NCBI GenBank assembly: GCA_014323935.1
Contig: JACOND010000013.1
Location: forward strand, 1 to 36,366
Direction: 5' to 3'
DNA length: 36,366 nucleotides
Source: Bdellovibrionales bacterium
GTDB lineage: Bacteria > Bdellovibrionota > Bdellovibrionia > Bdellovibrionales > UBA1609
Made by a program: the position numbers and the translations under genes. A model generated the notes under the pieces. The model saw only the letters and a list, made by a program, of their open reading frames with translations, made no database searches and was not told the DNA's origin. Shown here in pieces: positions 24,785 through 34,258 of this stretch (position 1 is its first letter; each line of letters opens with the position of its first letter).

Positions 24785-27700
24785 GTGATACGACCTTCTT
24801 TTAAGGAAGAATTTTCTCAAATTTCTGCTCTAAAGCTTTTGCAAAATATGGGATGGTCTTATCTCACACCAGAAGAGGCTTTAAACTACCGTGAAAACAG
24901 TACTAGAAATGTTTTATTAGAAGATGTTTTAAGAGAGCAGTTAAAAAAAATAAACCGTATTCAGTATAAGGGAGAGCTATGTGATTTTTCTGAATATAAC
25001 ATTACAAATGCTGTCAATAAATTAAAAGACCTTCCTTTTGAAGGGCTTATTCCTACCAGTGAAAAAATTTTTGATTTATTGACACTAGGAACAAGCTTTG
25101 TAGAAACAATCAAAGGAAATAATAAAAGCTATGATTTAAATTATATTGATTGGGAAAATCCTGAAAATAACGCTTATCATGTTACAGATGAATACAATGT
25201 GGAAACAAAGCGTTTTAATGAGCAACACAGACGCCCCGATATTATCCTTTTTATCAATGGCATCCCTGTTGTTATTATTGAATGTAAAAGCCCTGCTATC
25301 ACTGATCCCATAGAAGAAGCTATTTCACAGCATATTAGAAATCAAAAAAAACATGAAATTCCTCATCTTTTTGTTTTTTCTCAAATTTTAATCGCTGTAT
25401 GTCCTAGTCATAAAAAAAATTACTGTAAGTATGGAACGACAGGAACCGACATGAAGTACTGGTGTTCTTGGAAAGAGGAAAGTGAACCGAGATTACAAAA
25501 ATTAATTGATACCCCTTTATCAAAAGACAAACAAAAAAAGCTTTTTTCAAATATTAGATATAATAAAATAAAGAAAGAATTTGATAGAAAAGCCCCTAGA
25601 GAGCTTACTCATCAAGATATCATCTTGTATGGACTCTGCCAGCCTGAAAGATTGATAGAATTTATTGAAAAATTTATTGTCTATGATGCTGGGGTTAAAA
25701 AAATAGCCCGTTACCAACAGTATTTTGCAGTTAAAAAGACACTTGAAAAAATCACAAGTGTCCCTGATGGCAAGAAAAGACCAGATGGAGTGATTTGGCA
25801 CACTCAAGGAAGTGGTAAATCTCTGTCTATGGTCATGCTTGCTAAATCAATTGCTATGGATCCAAAAATAAAAAATCCTAAAATAGTACTTATCACGGAT
25901 AGGAAGCATTTAGATACACAAATTTATAAAACCTTTCAAAACTGTCAAATTTCTTTAAAAAAAGCAAAAAATGGACCACATCTTGTTGAACTTTTAAAAT
26001 CCTCAAAAGCGACAGTGATTGCAACGACCATTTTTAAATTTGAAACAGTTATTAAATCTAAAAATACGGTTTTAGATTCTACAAATATTATTGCATTAAT
26101 TGATGAAGCCCATAGAACTCAATACGGTGTAGCTCATACAAAAGTTCGAATGACATTCCCTAAAGCTTGTTTTATTGCCTACACAGGTACGCCCTTAACA
26201 AAAAAGGAAAAAGATACAAGATGCAAATTTGGAAATTATTTTCATACTTATACAAGTCGCTTCGCTTTAGAGGATAAGGTTATTGTACCTATTTTGTATG
26301 AGGGAAGGGTGGTTTCTCAAACCGTTACAACTCATTTATTAGATAGAATGTTTGAAAGAATCACTCAAGGTCTTTCAAATCAGCAAAAAAGAGATTTAAA
26401 ACAAAAATATAGAAACAAAAACCAATTGGATAAAACAGATCAAAGAGTCTCTATGATTGCTATGGATATTAGTTCTCATTTTTCTAAAATATGGAAAGGT
26501 ACAGGTTTTAAAGCTCAACTTGCAACAAACTCTATAGCTATGGCTTTAAAATATAAAAAGCATTTTGATGAGCTAGCTGAAGTTTTGACGGCTGTTATTA
26601 TTTCTAAAACAGATGATAGAGCTGGGCATACAAGTGTTTCAAATGAGGAAACCGCTTTGGAAAAGTATGAAAGACAGATAAAAGAAAGCTTTGGAGGAAA
26701 TTATGAAACATATGAAAGAGAGATGATTTCTAGTTTTGATAGTCATGAGGGAATTGATATTTTGATTGTTGTTAATAAACTTTTAACTGGTTTTGATGTT
26801 CCTAGAAATACTGTCCTTTATTTAGATAAAAAGTTTAATGAAGCTCATACGCTTTTACAAGCTGTTGCTAGAGTGAACCGTGTTTTTGAGAAAAAAAACT
26901 TTGCTTATGTGATTGATTATCAGGGCAATTTAAAAAAATTATTAGAAGCTGTAAAATGTTATGATGACATGGCTAAAAAAGAGAACTCAGAGTTTGAAAT
27001 GGACTTTTTTGAAAGAGAAGAAGTTTCAAATGCCATTCATGATTTAAAAGAGGAAATTAAAAAACTCCCCAAGCATTACTCTGATTTAACTTCTTTATTT
27101 GATTTTGACAACGATAAGAAAGATTTAAGTACTTATGAAAGTACACTAAGTACTAAAAAGAGCAGAGAGCAGTTTTATGAAAAACTCTCAAGATTTGGAA
27201 ATGTATTGCATCAGGCTTTTTCTTCCGTTGATTTTTTAAAAAACACTGAAGACTCTGAAATTAAAAAATATAAAAAGGAGTTGCAGTTTTTTCTTAAATT
27301 AAAAAAGCATATTAAAGAGGTTTCTGCAGAAACTGTTAATTACAAAGACTATGAGCCAAAAATTGAAAAACTCTTAAATACCTATGTACAAGCTGAGGAA
27401 GCCCAAACAATCATTCCTGAAACTCAGATTTATGATAAAGATTTTGATAGCAAGTTGGAAAATAAAAATACGAGGTCGAAAGCTCTCATGATTTTTAATC
27501 ATGTAAAAAAGTATATTGCCGTTCATGAGGAAAAAGATAAGGAGTTTTATAAAAGGCTTTCTAAACTCATTCAAGAGACTTTAGATGAGTATCAACAGGG
27601 TAGAATCAATGAAATTCAATTCCTACAAAAAGCAAAAGAGTTGAAAGATCAAGCCTTAACTAGAACAGGAGACTCTCTTCCTCCATCCTTAAAAAATAGC

Positions 27701-27970
27701 GATAAGGCTAAAGCTTATTATGGCATATTGAAAAAGGCTCTTGCTTCAAAAAACAATCTCAAAGAAGAGTTGCTAGCAGATATGAGCCTTATTATTGAGG
27801 AGATCATTGAAAAACATACTGTTGTGGATTGGTTTAAAAACCAAGACATTCAAAATGATATGAAAAACGATATAGAAGACTATCTTAACGACAGGAAAAT
27901 AGACTTTTCTACTTTAGATGATATTTTAGGAGAAGTGATTAGAACAGCTAAGAGTCATTATAGAGAATAG
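24785..27970 (+). CDS. hsdR: type I restriction enzyme endonuclease/translocase subunit
   Basis: 1061 residues, full length. The N-terminal PD-(D/E)XK nuclease is intact: RRPDIILF (D152) and VVIIECKS (E166, K168). The helicase motor follows with HTQGSGKS (Walker A, 339-346), IDEAH (D440-H443), FIAYTGTP (motif III) and LLQAVARVNRV (motif VI). The C-terminal helical region binds the methylase. It starts at GTG 24785 with GGAAAGG about 8 bases upstream. It works with HsdM and the half-size HsdS subunits, but lies about 17.6 kb from hsdM, with the CRISPR island in between, so it needs its own promoter. Confidence 0.95.
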   Translation: MIRPSFKEEFSQISALKLLQNMGWSYLTPEEALNYRENSTRNVLLEDVLREQLKKINRIQYKGELCDFSEYNITNAVNKLKDLPFEGLIPTSEKIFDLLTLGTSFVETIKGNNKSYDLNYIDWENPENNAYHVTDEYNVETKRFNEQHRRPDIILFINGIPVVIIECKSPAITDPIEEAISQHIRNQKKHEIPHLFVFSQILIAVCPSHKKNYCKYGTTGTDMKYWCSWKEESEPRLQKLIDTPLSKDKQKKLFSNIRYNKIKKEFDRKAPRELTHQDIILYGLCQPERLIEFIEKFIVYDAGVKKIARYQQYFAVKKTLEKITSVPDGKKRPDGVIWHTQGSGKSLSMVMLAKSIAMDPKIKNPKIVLITDRKHLDTQIYKTFQNCQISLKKAKNGPHLVELLKSSKATVIATTIFKFETVIKSKNTVLDSTNIIALIDEAHRTQYGVAHTKVRMTFPKACFIAYTGTPLTKKEKDTRCKFGNYFHTYTSRFALEDKVIVPILYEGRVVSQTVTTHLLDRMFERITQGLSNQQKRDLKQKYRNKNQLDKTDQRVSMIAMDISSHFSKIWKGTGFKAQLATNSIAMALKYKKHFDELAEVLTAVIISKTDDRAGHTSVSNEETALEKYERQIKESFGGNYETYEREMISSFDSHEGIDILIVVNKLLTGFDVPRNTVLYLDKKFNEAHTLLQAVARVNRVFEKKNFAYVIDYQGNLKKLLEAVKCYDDMAKKENSEFEMDFFEREEVSNAIHDLKEEIKKLPKHYSDLTSLFDFDNDKKDLSTYESTLSTKKSREQFYEKLSRFGNVLHQAFSSVDFLKNTEDSEIKKYKKELQFFLKLKKHIKEVSAETVNYKDYEPKIEKLLNTYVQAEEAQTIIPETQIYDKDFDSKLENKNTRSKALMIFNHVKKYIAVHEEKDKEFYKRLSKLIQETLDEYQQGRINEIQFLQKAKELKDQALTRTGDSLPPSLKNSDKAKAYYGILKKALASKNNLKEELLADMSLIIEEIIEKHTVVDWFKNQDIQNDMKNDIEDYLNDRKIDFSTLDDILGEVIRTAKSHYRE

Positions 27971-28084
27971 TAAAGTAATATATTATAAAAAAGGGTTACA
28001 GGAGGAATAAGGAGGACTTTCAAAAAGCTTAGAACAGCTGAAAGGAATTTGGGGGAAAAAGTAAGAAAACAGAAAGATAAATAA

Positions 28085-28101
28085 AAATCTTTGTAAGATT
28101 T
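28085..28101 (+). terminator. small hairpin after hsdR
   Basis: AAATCTT-TGT-AAGATTT forms a 7-bp stem. A second A/T palindrome (AAAAGAATCTTTTTTT) follows directly and ends in a T run. Together they may terminate hsdR transcription. The gap 27971-28210 also holds two GGAGG motifs near 28010 without a start codon. Confidence 0.45.
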
Positions 28102-28210
28102 AAAAAAAAGAATCTTTTTTTGTTTATTTTTATAGCAAATTAAGGAAATTAAAGAAGTTTGGAAATGTTTTTGCTGATAAAAATATAAGATTGTAAAAAA
28201 GGATAAATTT

Positions 28211-28912
28211 ATGAAAAAAATATCTTTTCAGAACATTTTTATTTCTGTGAAATTTTCAAATAGAAAAACAATAGGAATCTATGTTCATCCTGATAAAAAA
28301 GTAGAAGTTAAAGCTCCTTATAAAACTTCTCTTGGTAGAATTAAACAGTTGATTGAACTTAAATCTCCTTGGATTGAAAAACAGTTAAAAGAAAAGTATG
28401 CAAGAATAGAAAAAAAAAGAGAGTATAAAAACGGACACACTTTAAAATTATTGGGTCAGGATTATTTAATTAAAGTGATTCAAGTGGAAGATTTTCAAGA
28501 AGAGCAAATTATAAAAGAGAAAAAAATAATTAGAGTTTATGTTCATGATAGTAATAAAAAAAAACGAATCAGTTTATTCATTGAAGAATGGTATAGGAAT
28601 GAAGCTTTGATTTTTTTAGCTAAAAAATTAGAAAAATGTTATCAAAAAATTAAAAAATACAATATTCCTAGACCTTCTTTTTATTTGAGATATATGAAAA
28701 GACGCTGGGGGAGTTGTAATGCAAAAGGCACTATTTTATTAAATCCAGAAATGATAGCTCTGCCCTCCCATTGTATTGAATATATTATCATGCATGAACT
28801 CTGTCATTTAAAGCATCTTAACCATTCTAAAGAGTTTTATCATTTTTTAGAAACAGTGATGCCAGATTGGGAAGAACATAACCAAGCTTTAGACTCTCAT
28901 CTTCAAGTTTAA
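28211..28912 (+). CDS. YgjP-like (DUF45) zinc metallopeptidase
   Basis: 233 residues. The C-terminal half has the family signature YMKRRWGSCNAKGTILLNP followed by the zinc site HELCH (H195, E196, H199) and the later H of LKHLNHSKEF. The N-terminal part is a beta-rich region with DKKVEVKAPY. It is cytosolic, with no signal peptide. Genes of this family very often follow hsdR in type I restriction loci, where their function is unknown; proteolytic control of HsdR is one idea. AAGGA lies before ATG 28211. It closes the defence island on the right. Confidence 0.9.
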   Translation: MKKISFQNIFISVKFSNRKTIGIYVHPDKKVEVKAPYKTSLGRIKQLIELKSPWIEKQLKEKYARIEKKREYKNGHTLKLLGQDYLIKVIQVEDFQEEQIIKEKKIIRVYVHDSNKKKRISLFIEEWYRNEALIFLAKKLEKCYQKIKKYNIPRPSFYLRYMKRRWGSCNAKGTILLNPEMIALPSHCIEYIIMHELCHLKHLNHSKEFYHFLETVMPDWEEHNQALDSHLQV

Positions 28913-29104
28913 AAATTCATATTCTAATAATTAGGCTTTCTAAATTGTCTTATTGTCACTTCCATTTAGCAGAAGATTGGGAATTTTCGAAATGCTAAAC
29001 ATGAAAAAGAATTGCATTTCTTCTTGTTGAAATGAATAGGTGCTGTTTTAAGTTAAAATCTAATCTAAGCAAAAAAGCTTAAATTTTCAAGTCCTTAGAA
29101 AAAA

Positions 29105-29757
29105 CTAAGGCTTAGGAACAGACACTTCAATGATGCCTACATTATAAGAAGCTATTTGATAAGGATCAAAAGTAATAACAAATTTATCTCCATCTATATT
29201 CCAAGTTTTAATATCTTGTAGCTTTGTAATCCCTTCATCAAACCAGTTTGTGTCTTTTACACTAGATTCTACTTTTGGGAGCTTTGAAATTGCTTGTTTT
29301 ATATCAGTCTTCATTTTTTCAAACTGAGCTTTTGTTTTAATAAAGTCACTTAAAGATAAAAACTTTTTTTGATTTTTATTCCAATTCCAAGTTATGTGTT
29401 CAACATTACTATGATTTCCTCCTGTATAATTAGAAATTTTTGCTCTAACACTCACTATTAAGTCTCCACTATTAAACTTTTTAAGATTTTCTAAATTCAA
29501 TTTATAAGGTAAAAGTTGGCTGTTTGGAAATTCTTCATGAAAATCGCTAGCCTCTTTTTTGATTTCTTTTTTCTTAGAATCAATTATTTTTTCTAATTCT
29601 TTATGAATTTCAGGATAAGATTTTAACCAATCTGTTTTAACTGTGTTAAACTCAAAAAAACACTGTTTTTTTGCTCGACTGTTTGTTTTTTAAAATCCTT
29701 ATCTGAACAAGAAGGAAAGATTATGATGAAAAAGATAAAGCTTAAATATTTAAACAT
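29105..29757 (-). pseudogene. lipoprotein with C-terminal DUF3298 domain, one frameshift
   Basis: The ATG at 29757 opens a lipoprotein signal (MFKYLSFIFFIIIFPSC) with the lipobox cysteine and about 25 more residues. The frame then breaks at adjacent runs of seven A and seven T (about 29654-29672). One added base in the A run restores FNTVKTDWLKSYPEIHKELEKI and joins the longer frame that ends at 29105. The end (KFVITFDPYQIASYNVGIIEVSVP) matches DUF3298/RsiV-type periplasmic domains. The protein would be an anchored periplasmic or outer-membrane lipoprotein. The lesion may be real decay, slippage variation or a sequence error. Confidence 0.65.
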
Positions 29758-30223
29758 AATTGATAAATTGAAAAATTTTTACAATTTAATTATCCCGCCA
29801 TTATCTGTTAGGAAGAAGATATAAGTTAGAGTAAATTTAATATCCAGCCCAAATTTATTTTCCAGAAATATTAAGTTTGTGTGATGGGCTTTTCTGAAAA
29901 ATAACTGCAAGAAGTTTTGTTTTCTAAGTTTGAAAACAAATTAATGATATTACTAGAGACTTAGAAAAAGAGGATAAATAAGGTTTTTTCCTGTAAAAAA
30001 GCTCCTGACTCAATAAAAAAATCACCAGAAGCGGTCTATATCCAAACTTTTCAGAGTGTTAATCCAATAACTTTTAGGTACTTGAACATTTCTTCAGAGC
30101 TATTTCCTTGTGCTAATAAGGCTATGGTTTAATAACAGAGCTTCTTTATTATAGATAAGCTAAAAAGACTAGGTTCTTAAAAAAAAATGGGAATCTGATT
30201 TTTCTATGTTAAAATAAAAGTTT
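29758..30223. other. intergenic region with a hairpin
   Basis: No gene is recognised. TTGTTTTC (29917-29924) and GAAAACAA (29932-29939) form an 8-bp hairpin with a 7-base loop. The extended -10 of the next gene is at 30207-30215. Confidence 0.4.
30207..30215 (+). promoter_or_regulatory. extended -10 box, leaderless start of the caspase-like gene
   Basis: TG-T-TAAAAT ends 8 bases before ATG 30224, with no SD. The layout matches three other starts in the window. Confidence 0.55.
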
Positions 30224-32398
30224 ATGTTGCTAAGGATTTTTTTCTTACTTTTTTTCTTTCTAAGTCCCTTCCTTTCTTTAGCTCGTTATCAAGTCTGCTC
30301 TATTACGATAAATTCTTCAGATGAAATCGAAACTTTTCAAGAATTTTTATCATCCAAAGATTTTGACTTTGTAGAGTTGCTTCCAGCTCTTGAAAACCCC
30401 CAAAAAGGTTATAACTCTCATTGGTTTAATGAAGCTTGCAGGAAGGAGCGACATTGTGATATTTTGGTTATTTCTGGTCATTTTGGGGGAACTTTTTTTG
30501 GAGAATCAGGTTACACCCTTCCTACAGAATTGATGGAAGAACAAAGTTGTAATGAGACTTGTTCTGGAATTTTATCACAAGTTAAAGAGATCTTTTTATT
30601 TGGTTGCAATACCTTAGCTAGTAAAAGTAAAGATCGTCGAACTTATGAGGAATATCTTCAAGTTTTACTAGATGATGGTATGGCTAGAAATGTTGCAGAA
30701 AGAGTTGTTGCAGCTCGTTATTCCTCTTTAGAAGCTCCTTTTTATGAAAGAATGAATTTTATTTTTTCTGGCTCTCATACAGTTTATGGTTTTAATGAAT
30801 TAAGTCCTTTAGGACCTCATATTAGGAATCCTTTAAAAAAGTATTTTCGCTCTATCAATGAAAAATTTGGGAGTTATGCAAATTATTTGGATTCAGAATC
30901 TTATAAAAGAGAAGAAAATATAGAGCTTTTTCGACATCTTCCAAGAAATGTTTTTACTTTGAATCAGGCTAGAATTTCTTTGTCTCATGAAGATGAGGAG
31001 CAAAAAATATTTTTTGAAAACAAATGTCTTCTTTATGATAAAAATATCTCTTTTTCCTCTCGAATGCAGGCTTTAGAAAATATTTTTCACTCAGGAAAAT
31101 CAGGGTCTGCCTTTTTTGCCATAGATCATTTTCTATCTAATAATAAGAAGGATATTCAAGAGGGAATTGGTCGAGGAGTCTTTCGATCTATAAGAACAAA
31201 TGAGTCTTTAGCTAAAGAGTTTATATCTTATGAAAAAGATTTAAATCCTCTTCCCTTTGTTCGGATGATTTTTTATTCTTTATTAGATAAATTTCAGTGG
31301 AAAGACCCTTTTGATTTGTTCGTACAAAAGAAACTCACTCTCTTAGATATTATAAAGCCAGCAGATCAGGAGGCCTATAGCTCTGTACTAACTTTATTGG
31401 AACAAAAACAAATTGTTCCAGGAGAACTCTATGTTTCAAAAGAAGATCTATCAAAAGATTATGTCAATGGTCTTTGGTCTCTCCTGATTTTTGAAAAACT
31501 GAGAGTTATTGCTCCTGATTGGCAAAAAGATATTTTAAAACACTGTGAAACAGAGTCTATAAATAAAAAAATAGGAATGTGTTATCAAGCTTTAAACACC
31601 TTAGCACATATTTGGCCTGAAGCAAAGACGATTGATACCCTTGAAGACCTTTTAAATTCTTCCGATGAAGGAGTGTTGTATTACAGTTTAAGAGCTTTAG
31701 GACAAACTTCAGCCTCTGGTTATGAAACACATAGAAAAATTGCTGATTTTTTATTTTCTAACTCAGCAACTTTAAGAAAGGAGGCTATAGAAGTTCTTGG
31801 TTTTTTAAAAACACCTTATGAAGATGTTCAATCTGATTTGACATCTCTCTTGCTTCAAGCGAGCGATGAATTAAGTAAGGAGCTTTTTTGGAGTTTGAAG
31901 CAAATTAATATTACAGGAGGAGAAGCTCAAAAGCATTTACTTAAGTATATAGAAAGACCTGATTTGAAGTCAGAATTTTTTATTGAGACTTTTCGTATTT
32001 TTGAAAATAGTAACTATTTTTCAGATTCCACTTTATACTATTTTTATGAGATTTTAGAACGCCGAGAGAAAAAACATTTAGAACTTCTTTTTGCTGTTAT
32101 AGAAACCTTATCAAAGAATACAAATATTAAAGATATAGGAATCCATTATCGTTTTTTAGCTTTTAAAGAAGAAAAAGATCTTGGTATTAAAAAGAAGGCT
32201 TTAGAGAGTATGTTAAATTTGAAATGGTTACATCCAGAAATTCAACTGAGTTTTTTGAAATATTTTGAAGATTCTGATTCTAAGGTAAGACAGTTAGCTT
32301 TTCAGGTTCTTAGAAATGTAGAAAATCTTCAGGACTCAACTTTGAAAAAAATTACAGAACTCTCATCTAAGTCAAAAGAATTAAAAAGTCTTTTGTAA
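30224..32398 (+). CDS. secreted caspase-fold protein with C-terminal HEAT-like repeats
   Basis: 724 residues. An N-terminal signal peptide (LLRIFFLLFFFLSPFLSLA, cleavage near residue 20) directs export. The N-terminal domain has the caspase/CHAT-type dyad: CDILVISGHFGG (H86) and KEIFLFGCNTLA (C128), each at the end of a hydrophobic strand. The rest, about residues 250-724, is helical with HEAT-like units (for example LYYSLRALGQTSASG, LRKEAIEVLGFLKTP, KVRQLAFQVLRNVENL). This pairing suggests a periplasmic or secreted cysteine protease-like enzyme with a protein-binding scaffold. The substrate is unknown, and the dyad assignment rests on motif spacing only. It converges on the HMG-CoA lyase gene. 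Confidence 0.65.
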   Translation: MLLRIFFLLFFFLSPFLSLARYQVCSITINSSDEIETFQEFLSSKDFDFVELLPALENPQKGYNSHWFNEACRKERHCDILVISGHFGGTFFGESGYTLPTELMEEQSCNETCSGILSQVKEIFLFGCNTLASKSKDRRTYEEYLQVLLDDGMARNVAERVVAARYSSLEAPFYERMNFIFSGSHTVYGFNELSPLGPHIRNPLKKYFRSINEKFGSYANYLDSESYKREENIELFRHLPRNVFTLNQARISLSHEDEEQKIFFENKCLLYDKNISFSSRMQALENIFHSGKSGSAFFAIDHFLSNNKKDIQEGIGRGVFRSIRTNESLAKEFISYEKDLNPLPFVRMIFYSLLDKFQWKDPFDLFVQKKLTLLDIIKPADQEAYSSVLTLLEQKQIVPGELYVSKEDLSKDYVNGLWSLLIFEKLRVIAPDWQKDILKHCETESINKKIGMCYQALNTLAHIWPEAKTIDTLEDLLNSSDEGVLYYSLRALGQTSASGYETHRKIADFLFSNSATLRKEAIEVLGFLKTPYEDVQSDLTSLLLQASDELSKELFWSLKQINITGGEAQKHLLKYIERPDLKSEFFIETFRIFENSNYFSDSTLYYFYEILERREKKHLELLFAVIETLSKNTNIKDIGIHYRFLAFKEEKDLGIKKKALESMLNLKWLHPEIQLSFLKYFEDSDSKVRQLAFQVLRNVENLQDSTLKKITELSSKSKELKSLL

Positions 32399-32401
32399 AA
32401 A

Positions 32402-32430
32402 CAAGTTTTTTTATCAAATATCAAAACTTG
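32402..32430. terminator. hairpin between convergent genes
   Basis: CAAGTTTT (32402-32409) pairs with AAAACTTG (32423-32430), with T runs inside and around it. It lies just after the caspase-like gene and 46 bases from the end of the HMG-CoA lyase gene, and may serve both. Confidence 0.5.
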
Positions 32431-32475
32431 AGTCTGTTTGTTAATATTCTTTTTGAGAAAGAAAATTTCTAGGTT

Positions 32476-33378
32476 TTATTTATAATAAGGAGAGTGCAAT
32501 AAGGGAGATTCCAGTTTTTTTTGAAATTTTTTTTGAAGTTTTTTAGCTAAAGTTAAAAGCTTAGGAATTATAGGATCTTGAGATCCTTTAAAAAGATAGA
32601 GAAGAGATTCTGTTGCTATATTTCCTGAATGAACGAGAGAATAGGGACAACCTCCTAAACCCCCTAAACTTCCATCAAAAACTCTGATTCCTCTCAGATA
32701 AGCGACCCAGGCATTACTGAGAGCCATTCCATGGATATTATGAAAATGACAGGCTAATTTTTCTTTCGGAATATGTTTTAAAAGAAGGATTAGGAGATTG
32801 TTGACGTCTTGAGGACGAGCTTTACCTGTTGTATCACTAATGGAAATTTCATAAACTCCTAAATCTTTAATTTTTTTAACCCACTTTAAAACTTCTTCTG
32901 CTTTAACTTTTCCTTCAAAAGGACATTCAAAACAAACACTTAGATAAGCTCTTATTTTAAGCTTTTCTTTCAAGGCTTTTTTGCATAACTCTTTATAAGC
33001 TTGGTAAGCTAAGTCTCGGGAACGATTGATGTTTTTTTGAGAAAAAGAGTCAGTACTTGATAGAAAAATAGCAATCTCTTTAATCCCTGTTTCTAAAGCA
33101 TCCCTCAAGCCTCTTTGATTGGGAACAAGGGCAGAGAATTGAATTTGACTGTCTAAAAGACCTTGTTTTTGTTTGTTTAAAATATGGGTCACTAATTCTT
33201 TTGAATCTTTCATTTGAGGAACCCACTTTGCAGAAACAAAAGACCCTAACTCAATTCTTTTAAGCCCTGTTTTTGCAAGTTGTTCTGCAAAAAAAACCTT
33301 CTCTTCTAAAGAGAGTTGCTTTTTTTCATTTTGAAATCCATCTCTAAGTCCAACTTCTAAAATTTGAATCTCTGACAT
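32476..33378 (-). CDS. hydroxymethylglutaryl-CoA lyase
   Basis: 300 residues, normal for the family, starting at ATG 33378; a TTG three codons earlier is unlikely. The TIM-barrel DRE-TIM metallolyase motifs are intact: EVGLRDGFQNE with the metal-binding aspartate and catalytic arginine, CHFHNIHGMALSN with the metal-binding histidines, and the C-terminal GGLGGCPYS...SGNIATE loop with the catalytic cysteine. It splits HMG-CoA into acetyl-CoA and acetoacetate, the last step of leucine breakdown or ketone-body formation. No other leucine-degradation gene is nearby. TATAAT (33387-33392, minus) lies 8 bases before the ATG with no SD, again a leaderless layout. Confidence 0.93.
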   Translation of the reverse strand: MSEIQILEVGLRDGFQNEKKQLSLEEKVFFAEQLAKTGLKRIELGSFVSAKWVPQMKDSKELVTHILNKQKQGLLDSQIQFSALVPNQRGLRDALETGIKEIAIFLSSTDSFSQKNINRSRDLAYQAYKELCKKALKEKLKIRAYLSVCFECPFEGKVKAEEVLKWVKKIKDLGVYEISISDTTGKARPQDVNNLLILLLKHIPKEKLACHFHNIHGMALSNAWVAYLRGIRVFDGSLGGLGGCPYSLVHSGNIATESLLYLFKGSQDPIIPKLLTLAKKLQKKFQKKLESPLLHSPYYK

Positions 33379-33386
33379 AATAAACA

Positions 33387-33392
33387 ATTATA
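33387..33392 (-). promoter_or_regulatory. consensus -10 box, leaderless start of HMG-CoA lyase
   Basis: A perfect TATAAT on the minus strand ends 8 bases before ATG 33378. No clear -35 or SD is present. Confidence 0.55.
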
Positions 33393-33484
33393 GAGAAAAA
33401 GAAGAAATTGTGTAGATATATTGTAAAAAAAGAAAAAGAATAAAAGATATTTTCGAAGCTAGAAGCAAAGGCTTAAATCAACTA

Positions 33485-34168
33485 TTATAGCGAGATAGCT
33501 TGATTTTTAGCTTCTTTTATTTCAAAGTAAAAGAGAGTTTTCCATATATTCACAAAACAAGCTAAATAAAAAATTATAACAATAAAAATGAATAAATTTA
33601 AATTTACCAGAAAGATTGAGTTAAAGGAGCTAAAAAATTTAAGAAGAGAGGGTATAGTAAAAATCGTAAAAAATGTTTTTAGAATTAAAAATCCAAGCAG
33701 GGGTAAAAAATAAGAACGAGAGGCTTGATCTGCCTTTTTTAAAGCTGATCCAGATCTTTCTTTATCAAAAAACACAGATTCATTTAAAAAAGAAAAACGA
33801 ATGGTTTTATAAATACCAGGAATAATTAAAAGAATTAAAAAAAATAAGATAATAAAAAAGGCTTTTATATGAGCTAAAATGGCTGGGCTTACGTTTTCAG
33901 AAATGAAGTTCCAAAAAGGAACCCTTTGGTTATAAGTATAAACGTAACAGTAGTAGGGAATCATAAAAACTGTAAAAACTTTAGAAAAGACAAATAGACC
34001 ATTAAGAAAAGTAAATTTAAAATTTAAATCATAATTAGAAAATGAAAATAGTATGATTAGGAAAACACAAAAAGCTAAAAAATAAAATCCAAAATACAAA
34101 CTTATATCTTTTAAAACCTTAGGGGCAATTTCTAAAGATTTTTTAAAAGATAAAATTAAGGCAGACAT
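33485..34168 (-). CDS. multi-pass inner-membrane protein of unknown function
   Basis: 227 residues with about five or six hydrophobic segments: DISLYFGFYFLAFCVFLIIL, a central pair around LNGLFVFSKVFTVFMIPYY, AFFIILFFLILLIIPGIY, and two C-terminal ones. The IIPGIY turn and the following ALKKADQASR segment recall small integral membrane proteins of the DUF975/GlpM-like kind, but no family is certain. TGC-TATTTT lies 6 bases before ATG 34168, possibly another leaderless start. The next element upstream is parS. Gap 33379-33484 on its 3' side shows no gene. Confidence 0.75.
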   Translation of the reverse strand: MSALILSFKKSLEIAPKVLKDISLYFGFYFLAFCVFLIILFSFSNYDLNFKFTFLNGLFVFSKVFTVFMIPYYCYVYTYNQRVPFWNFISENVSPAILAHIKAFFIILFFLILLIIPGIYKTIRFSFLNESVFFDKERSGSALKKADQASRSYFLPLLGFLILKTFFTIFTIPSLLKFFSSFNSIFLVNLNLFIFIVIIFYLACFVNIWKTLFYFEIKEAKNQAISL

Positions 34169-34225
34169 TTTTTTAAAATAGCAAAAAGGAAATGTGTTTT
34201 CAAGTAAGTTTCTTTATTTTAAAAA

Positions 34226-34241
34226 TGTTCCACGTGGAACA
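34226..34241. promoter_or_regulatory. parS centromere-like site
   Basis: TGTTCCACGTGGAACA is a perfect 16-bp palindrome and matches the bacterial parS consensus (TGTTnCACGTGnAACA). It lies between two genes. ParB would bind here, spread and load SMC for chromosome segregation. Such sites are usually near the replication origin. No second site was seen in the window. Confidence 0.9.
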
Positions 34242-34258
34242 AATTTAGAATTTTTAGT

